This document shows, piece after piece, positions 7,999 to 11,239 of a stretch of DNA of 11,239 nucleotides. Every line of letters starts with the position of its first letter. Positions within the stretch are counted from its first letter, which is position 1. Source of the DNA: DATHWB01 sp035460965 (GTDB taxonomy: Bacteria; Actinomycetota; Acidimicrobiia; Spongiisociales; ZC4RG35); contig DATHWB010000153.1 of NCBI GenBank assembly GCA_035460965.1, positions 1-11,239 of the forward strand, read 5' to 3'. The position numbers and the translations under genes are program-made. The notes beneath the pieces were generated by a model. That model had not been told where the DNA came from and searched no databases. It saw nothing but the letters and a program-made list of their open reading frames with translations.

Positions 7999-8004
7999 CC
8001 CTCC
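7999..8004 (-). promoter_or_regulatory. Shine-Dalgarno site of the secreted protein gene
   Basis: GGAGGG on the minus strand lies seven bases before the ATG at 7991. It fixes that start and is the clearest ribosome binding site in the window. Confidence 0.7.
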
Positions 8005-8023
8005 AGCCCTTCATTCGTAGCCC

Positions 8024-8080
8024 CTAGTAGTGCACAGCGTCGGGCGTCAACCGACGATTGTCAAACGAAATCATCGTCAA
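8024..8080 (-). promoter_or_regulatory. Promoter region of the secreted protein gene with three TTGAC boxes
   Basis: On the minus strand TTGACG (8075-8080), TTGACA (8059-8064) and TTGACG (8045-8050) recur at steps of 16 and 14 bases. The last can pair as a -35 with TACTAG (8024-8029) over a short 15-base spacer. TTGACA matches the -35 consensus but has only GACGCT 17 bases on. Either choice gives a leader carrying the GGAGGG site. The repetition may be alternative promoters or an operator. A 6-bp hairpin, CGTCGG/CCGACG (8038-8056), has the nearest box in its loop. The whole 101-base gap 7992-8092 also has to end the acyl-CoA synthetase transcript, and no strong terminator is seen in it. Confidence 0.35.
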
Positions 8081-8092
8081 CGTGAAGATATC

Positions 8093-9673
8093 TCAAACAA
8101 TCCGGTCGCGAAGGGTCCGCCGCAGAATCTTCCCGGTGGTGGTCCTGGGGAGTTCGTCGAGGAACTCGATCCGGCGAGGGACCTCGTGGGCGGCGAGCCG
8201 GGTGCGGACATGTCGCTGCAGATCGGACACCAGTTCGTCGCCGGGCTCGAAGCCGTCGCGCACCACCACGAAGGCAGCCGGCACCTGACCGCGCACCTCG
8301 TCGGGGATCCCCACCACCGCACACATCGCCACCGCCGGATGGCCCATCAGCGACTCCTCGATCTCTCCCGGGCCTATCCGGTACCCCATCGACGAGATCA
8401 CGTCGTCCTTGCGGCTCTCGAACCACAGGTACCCGTCGTCGTCCTCCCGCCCCAGATCGCCGGTGAGCAGCCAGCCGTCCCGAAACTTCTCGGCGGTGGC
8501 CTCCGGACGGTTCCAGTAGCCGAGCATCATCACCGGATCCGGTGACCCGACGACGATCTCGCCGACCTCCCCGACCAGGCGGTTTCCGTCGTCGTCCTGG
8601 ACCTGCACGTCGTGGCCCGGGATCGGCCGTCCCATCGATCCCGGCCGCACAGGCCACACCGAGGCGCAGTTGCCGACGACGATGTTGGCCTCGGTCTGCC
8701 CGTAGCCCTCGTTGATGTGACAGCCGAGGGTGTGCTGTGCCCAGCCCAGCATCTCCTCGCCTAGTGCCTCTCCCCCGCTGAAGATGGCACGCAACCGCAG
8801 ACCTGCTCCGTCCACACCGGCCGCCCGCATCATCTTGAGGGCGGTGGGCGGCAGGAACGCCAGAGTCACGCCGTGGGCGCGCATCACGGCGACCGCTCGA
8901 TGCGGGTCGAAGTCGGCCTGGTCGGTGAGGACCGTCATCCCGTGGTACCAGGCAGGGATGAGCACATCCATCAGGCCGCCGATCCACGCCCAATCGGCCG
9001 GCGTCCAGATGACGTCGTCCGGCTGCGGGGCGAACTCGTAGTAGAGCTCGAAAGCGGGCAGGTGACCGAACAGGGTGCGGTGGGCATGGAGTGCCCCCTT
9101 GGGCGAGCCTGTCGTGCCGGACGTGTAGATGAGGAACGCCGGATCCTCCGCTGCGGTGTCGACGACGGGAAGCGGATTCGACCGGCACAGTGCATCGAAT
9201 TCCGGCCCGACTTCGATCACCCGGGCCTCCGGGACCGCCTCCTCCACCTTCGCCCGGTTCTCGGGGGTCGCGATCACGGCCACCGCCCCTGCGTCCCGCA
9301 ACCGGAAGCCGAGCGCGTCGGGGCCGAACAGGCCGGCGAGCGGAATCGACACGGCTCCGAGCTTCCAGACCGCCAGATGCGCCACCCCGGTGGCGAGCGA
9401 TTGGGGGACCACGACCCCGACCCGGTCGCCGCGGGCGATGCCCGAGCCGGCGAGTCCCGCCGCCAGGCCGGATGTCAGATCGGAGAGTTCACCGAAGGAG
9501 GTGCGGACGACCGCACCGTCCTCCGCCACCGTCACCAGTGCCGTCCTCGCCCGGTCATGGGGATCGCAGCACGCCGAACCCAGGTTGAAGCGCGGGGGAA
9601 TGTCGTACCGGAACGAGCGGCGCAGCGAGTCGTAGGTCTGACCGGGTCGTGGGCGGAACGCCGGGGCCGACAT
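8093..9673 (-). CDS. AMP-forming acyl-CoA synthetase (acetyl/medium-chain type)
   Basis: This 526-residue cytoplasmic enzyme of the ANL superfamily activates a carboxylic acid with ATP and CoA to give acyl-CoA, AMP and pyrophosphate. All core motifs are present: P-loop YTSGTTGSPKG at 183-193, NEGYGQTEA, LLTGDLG, the hinge SRKDDVISSMGYR, and catalytic lysine K515 in TTTGKILRR. WTPADWAWIGGL and the short N-terminus resemble AcsA-like and medium-chain acyl-CoA synthetases rather than full-length Acs (about 650 residues). The substrate is not predictable. The ATG at 9673 comes five bases after the pyrophosphatase stop, without a Shine-Dalgarno sequence, so translation is probably coupled. The open frame extends further upstream to 9856 but only into low-complexity Arg-rich sequence inside the pyrophosphatase gene. 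Its by-product pyrophosphate is the substrate of the gene before it. Confidence 0.9.
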   Translation of the reverse strand: MSAPAFRPRPGQTYDSLRRSFRYDIPPRFNLGSACCDPHDRARTALVTVAEDGAVVRTSFGELSDLTSGLAAGLAGSGIARGDRVGVVVPQSLATGVAHLAVWKLGAVSIPLAGLFGPDALGFRLRDAGAVAVIATPENRAKVEEAVPEARVIEVGPEFDALCRSNPLPVVDTAAEDPAFLIYTSGTTGSPKGALHAHRTLFGHLPAFELYYEFAPQPDDVIWTPADWAWIGGLMDVLIPAWYHGMTVLTDQADFDPHRAVAVMRAHGVTLAFLPPTALKMMRAAGVDGAGLRLRAIFSGGEALGEEMLGWAQHTLGCHINEGYGQTEANIVVGNCASVWPVRPGSMGRPIPGHDVQVQDDDGNRLVGEVGEIVVGSPDPVMMLGYWNRPEATAEKFRDGWLLTGDLGREDDDGYLWFESRKDDVISSMGYRIGPGEIEESLMGHPAVAMCAVVGIPDEVRGQVPAAFVVVRDGFEPGDELVSDLQRHVRTRLAAHEVPRRIEFLDELPRTTTGKILRRTLRDRIV

Positions 9674-9678
9674 GACGA

Positions 9679-10164
9679 TCAGGACGGGCGATGAGCGGCG
9701 TGGGCGGCGGCGATGATGTGACGCGCCTCGTCGATGCCGCGCCAGCCGAGCACCGCCGTCTTCTTGTCCTCCAGCTCCTTGTACACGGCGAAGAAGTGCT
9801 CGAGCTCCCGGCGCAGGTGAACGTCGAGGTCGTCGATGTCGCGGGTGCTCTCCCACCGGGAGTCGCCGCCCGGCACCCCGATGATCTTGTGATCAGGGTC
9901 TCCCTGGTCCTCCATGAGGAACACGCCGATCGGTCGCACCGAGATACGGCACCCGGGAAACGTGGGTTCGGTCCCGAGGACGAGTACGTCGAGGGGATCG
10001 CCGTCCTCCGCCAGGGTGTGTGGGACGAACCCGTAGTCGGCGGGATACCTGGTGGCGGTGAACAGGGTGCGATCCAGCCAGATCTCGCCGGTCTGGTGGT
10101 CCATCTCGTACTTGTTCCGACTCCCCTTGGGGATCTCGACGATGACGGTGATCGTGTCGCTCAC
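9679..10164 (-). CDS. ppa: Inorganic pyrophosphatase, family I
   Basis: This 161-residue soluble enzyme hydrolyses pyrophosphate to two phosphates and pulls forward reactions that release it. The family I signature is DGDPLDVLVL at 54-63, with metal-binding D54, D56 and D59. KGSRNKYE (13-20) and RYPADYGFVPHT (39-50) are the usual substrate-site segments, and MEDQGDPDHKIIGVP supplies the later aspartates. The length matches actinobacterial Ppa. The start is the GTG at 10164, with GGAAGGA four bases upstream; homology starts at ITVIVEIPKG. The longer frame to 10305 would run into the preceding gene and encodes only basic low-complexity sequence. It lies 43 bases after the selenoredoxin stop and five bases before the acyl-CoA synthetase, all in one direction, so a three-gene operon is likely. 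Confidence 0.95.
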   Translation of the reverse strand: MSDTITVIVEIPKGSRNKYEMDHQTGEIWLDRTLFTATRYPADYGFVPHTLAEDGDPLDVLVLGTEPTFPGCRISVRPIGVFLMEDQGDPDHKIIGVPGGDSRWESTRDIDDLDVHLRRELEHFFAVYKELEDKKTAVLGWRGIDEARHIIAAAHAAHRPS

Positions 10165-10168
10165 GGAG

Positions 10169-10175
10169 TCCTTCC
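10169..10175 (-). promoter_or_regulatory. Shine-Dalgarno site of the pyrophosphatase gene
   Basis: GGAAGGA on the minus strand lies four bases before the GTG at 10164. It supports this start over the longer frame and shows the gene is translated from inside a transcript rather than leaderless. Confidence 0.55.
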
Positions 10176-10207
10176 GACCCGTCCCATTGTGGTCGCGGCG
10201 CTGCCGT

Positions 10208-10891
10208 TCACCGCGAGCCGCGTCGTTTGGTGTACGCCTTGACGTGCTCCAGCATCCGGTCGACCGTCTCCACGTACGCCTTGGAGTCCTCCTTGATCGA
10301 ATCACCCAGGTGGCGGTGGCGCAGCCCCATCGCCAACGCCGCGAACCGGGCGCCTCGCAGGTAGTAGAAGAGGCCCTCGAACGGCATGGCGGACCGACCC
10401 GGCTCGGGTGTCCCTTGGTTCAGCGGCTCCGGTGGGACAGGAGGAAGCCCCAGGGTCGCCGCCAGCTCGAGCACGGCGTCCTCCGGGTATCGGTCGGCGT
10501 AATCCCGGGACACGAAACGGAACCGCTCGGCACCTTCACGGTCGATCAGGATCATGGCCGGTCGCGCCACGAGGCGTTCACCGTCGGTGTGGAGAAGGTC
10601 GTAGGGGCCGATCGCACCGGACCGATCCGGATCGGCCAGGTACGGGAACGGCAAGTCGAGCTTCTCGATCATCGCCGCGTGCTGGCCGGGGGTGTCGACG
10701 TCGATCGCCGCGATGCGAACACCGACATTCAGGAACTCGTCGTAGCGGGATGCCAGGCTGACCAGCTGGCCGTTGCAGTACGGTCACCAATCCCCGCGTA
10801 GGAACACCAACAGCACGGCGCTGTCCCGATGCTCCGAAAGGGTCCAAGGGAGGCCGGCCTGGTCGGGGAGTGTGAAATCGGGTACCACCAT
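10208..10891 (-). CDS. Selenocysteine-containing redoxin (AhpC/TSA, thioredoxin fold, UxxC), read through TGA
   Basis: Reading the TGA at 10784-10786 as selenocysteine gives 227 residues. The N-terminus MVVPDFTLPDQAG is the standard opening of AhpC/TSA redoxins. The active site is FLRGDW-U36-PYC39, where relatives have GxWCPYC. After it come VGVRIAAIDVDTP (56-68), LADPDR, ARPAMILIDREG (with the fold's cis-Pro region) and a tail of about 65 residues after PPEPLNQ, basic at its end. C39 is the only cysteine. Such enzymes reduce peroxides or disulfides in the cytoplasm. A SECIS-like hairpin follows the TGA. An in-frame TAG four codons upstream limits the start to ATG 10891 or a codon just after it, and a TAGATT box lies six bases before it. 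The terminal stop is also TGA. Alternatives are a nonsense mutation or base error, or an expressed fragment from 10672, but that would lack the active site. SelA/B/C/D are not in the window. Confidence 0.85.
10752..10770 (-). promoter_or_regulatory. Bacterial SECIS-like hairpin
   Basis: The minus-strand sequence GCCAGCTGGTCAGCCTGGC forms a 7-bp stem (GCCAGCU with AG-CUGGC, one bulged C) closed by the loop GGUC. The loop lies 21-24 bases after the TGA. Bacterial SECIS elements need a small stem-loop about this far downstream with G in the first loop positions. E. coli fdhF has a GGUC-containing loop and a bulged base at nearly the same distance. The fold was found by eye, without an energy calculation. 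It encodes residues GQLVSLA of the redoxin. Confidence 0.65.
10784..10786 (-). other. In-frame TGA, predicted selenocysteine codon
   Basis: TGA is codon 36 of the redoxin frame, between GAT-TGG and CCG-TAC-TGC, exactly at the first Cys of the expected CPYC active site. The frame has no other stop from 10891 to 10208, and both sides are homologous to one family. Confidence 0.83.
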
Positions 10892-10897
10892 CGTCGG

Positions 10898-10903
10898 AAT
10901 CTA
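10898..10903 (-). promoter_or_regulatory. -10 box of the selenoredoxin operon, leaderless
   Basis: TAGATT on the minus strand fits TANNNT and ends six bases before the ATG at 10891, the same spacing as for lutA. No Shine-Dalgarno sequence or clear -35 box is seen. The TAG of the box is the in-frame stop that fixes the start. Confidence 0.5.
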
Positions 10904-10937
10904 CCGCGGCCACCGCGCCAGGGCGGCCGGCCGGGGG

Positions 10938-10943
10938 TAGCGT
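10938..10943 (+). promoter_or_regulatory. -10 box of the MDMPI-type gene, leaderless
   Basis: TAGCGT fits TANNNT and ends seven bases before the ATG at 10951. It faces away from the selenoredoxin box in the same 59-base gap. No -35 box is recognised. Confidence 0.45.
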
Positions 10944-10950
10944 CCGCCAG

Positions 10951-11239
10951 ATGACAGCGGGCATCCGGTCCACGTTCCTCGCCTGCTGTGAGACGGCCCG
11001 GCCGCTGCTCGCCTCCGCGGCGGTGGCGAATCGATGGGACGAGCCGAGTGCCCTCGCCCGGATGACGGTGGGCGCCCTCGCCGGTCACCTGATGCGGGCG
11101 GTGACCAGCGTGGATGCGTACCTCGACCGTGAGCCTCCGTCCTCCGGCCAGGCGCTGGACGCGCCTGGCTACGTCCTCTCGATCGAGGGTCTCGACGATC
11201 CGGACCTCGACTCGGAGCTCCACGCCGCCATCCGGGCCA
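10951..11239 (+). CDS. Maleylpyruvate isomerase N-terminal (MDMPI/DinB-like) protein, cut by window edge
   Basis: The first 96 codons are present and the frame is open to the window end. The N-terminus (IRSTFLACCETARPLLAS) and PSALARMTVGALAGHLMRAV (32-51) match the first two helices of the MDMPI N-terminal, DinB-like four-helix bundle. H46 is the likely first metal ligand, and DLDSELHAAIRA (85-96) begins the next helix. Characterised members use mycothiol as cofactor in metal-dependent isomerase or transferase reactions, but most are of unknown substrate. The ATG at 10951 follows a TAGCGT -10 box by seven bases. It is divergent from the selenoredoxin gene, which hints at shared control or a shared thiol-redox theme, though adjacency alone is weak evidence. 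Confidence 0.75.
   Translation, partial: MTAGIRSTFLACCETARPLLASAAVANRWDEPSALARMTVGALAGHLMRAVTSVDAYLDREPPSSGQALDAPGYVLSIEGLDDPDLDSELHAAIRA

Noticed and set aside
9674..9856. Upstream extension of the acyl-CoA synthetase to 9856
   Set aside because: It lies inside the pyrophosphatase gene and encodes Arg-rich sequence; the family N-terminus fits ATG 9673.
10165..10305. Upstream extension of the pyrophosphatase to 10305
   Set aside because: It lies inside the selenoredoxin gene, encodes basic low-complexity sequence, and a ribosome binding site precedes the GTG at 10164.
10784..10786. Reading the redoxin as a pseudogene split by a nonsense codon
   Set aside because: It is a single TGA exactly at the catalytic Cys, with no other damage in the frame and a SECIS-like hairpin following. 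A random inactivating mutation is less likely, though not excluded without the genome's sel genes.
10729..11223. A 164-codon minus-strand frame spanning the selenoredoxin promoter and the MDMPI-type gene
   Set aside because: It runs antisense to the recognisable MDMPI domain and in a wrong frame across the redoxin N-terminus, with no recognisable motif.

Overview
The window is high-GC, densely packed DNA with several GTG starts. Two genes are joined to their neighbour by a 4-base GTGA overlap, and several starts have a TANNNT -10 box 6-11 bases upstream, suggesting leaderless transcripts. It carries a lutA-lutB lactate-oxidation pair and the start of a maleylpyruvate-isomerase N-terminal (MDMPI/DinB-like) gene, a family common in mycothiol users. 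Together these suggest an actinobacterium, possibly an environmental lineage such as Acidimicrobiia. That placement is inference. No mobile element, CRISPR array, tRNA or rRNA was recognised.

Layout. 1-1084 (minus): lutA followed by the 5' end of lutB, cut by the window edge. 1120-1740 (plus): an HhH-GPD DNA glycosylase of the AlkA type, divergent from lutA across 35 bases. 1794-6391 (plus): a two-gene unit, a metallo-beta-lactamase-fold phosphodiesterase-like hydrolase overlapping by 4 bases a 1252-residue protein with two cyclase domains, an AAA ATPase and TPR-like repeats. The unit may make and degrade cyclic nucleotide. 6384-7991 (minus): a secreted protein with one Ig/cadherin-like domain, overlapping the cyclase gene tail-to-tail by 8 bases. 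A long hairpin inside the cyclase 3' end is the likely terminator. 10891 to 8093 (minus): a thioredoxin-fold redoxin, inorganic pyrophosphatase and an AMP-forming acyl-CoA synthetase in a row. 10951-11239 (plus): the MDMPI-type gene, divergent from the redoxin.

The most notable feature is the redoxin. Its active site reads Gly-Asp-Trp-(TGA)-Pro-Tyr-Cys, with TGA where relatives have the first Cys of a CxxC motif. The frame stays open and homologous on both sides. A bacterial SECIS-like hairpin with a GGUC loop lies directly downstream. I read it as a selenoprotein (UxxC) that ordinary gene calling would truncate to its last 154 residues. The genes behind it form a biochemical pair: the acyl-CoA synthetase releases pyrophosphate and the pyrophosphatase removes it.
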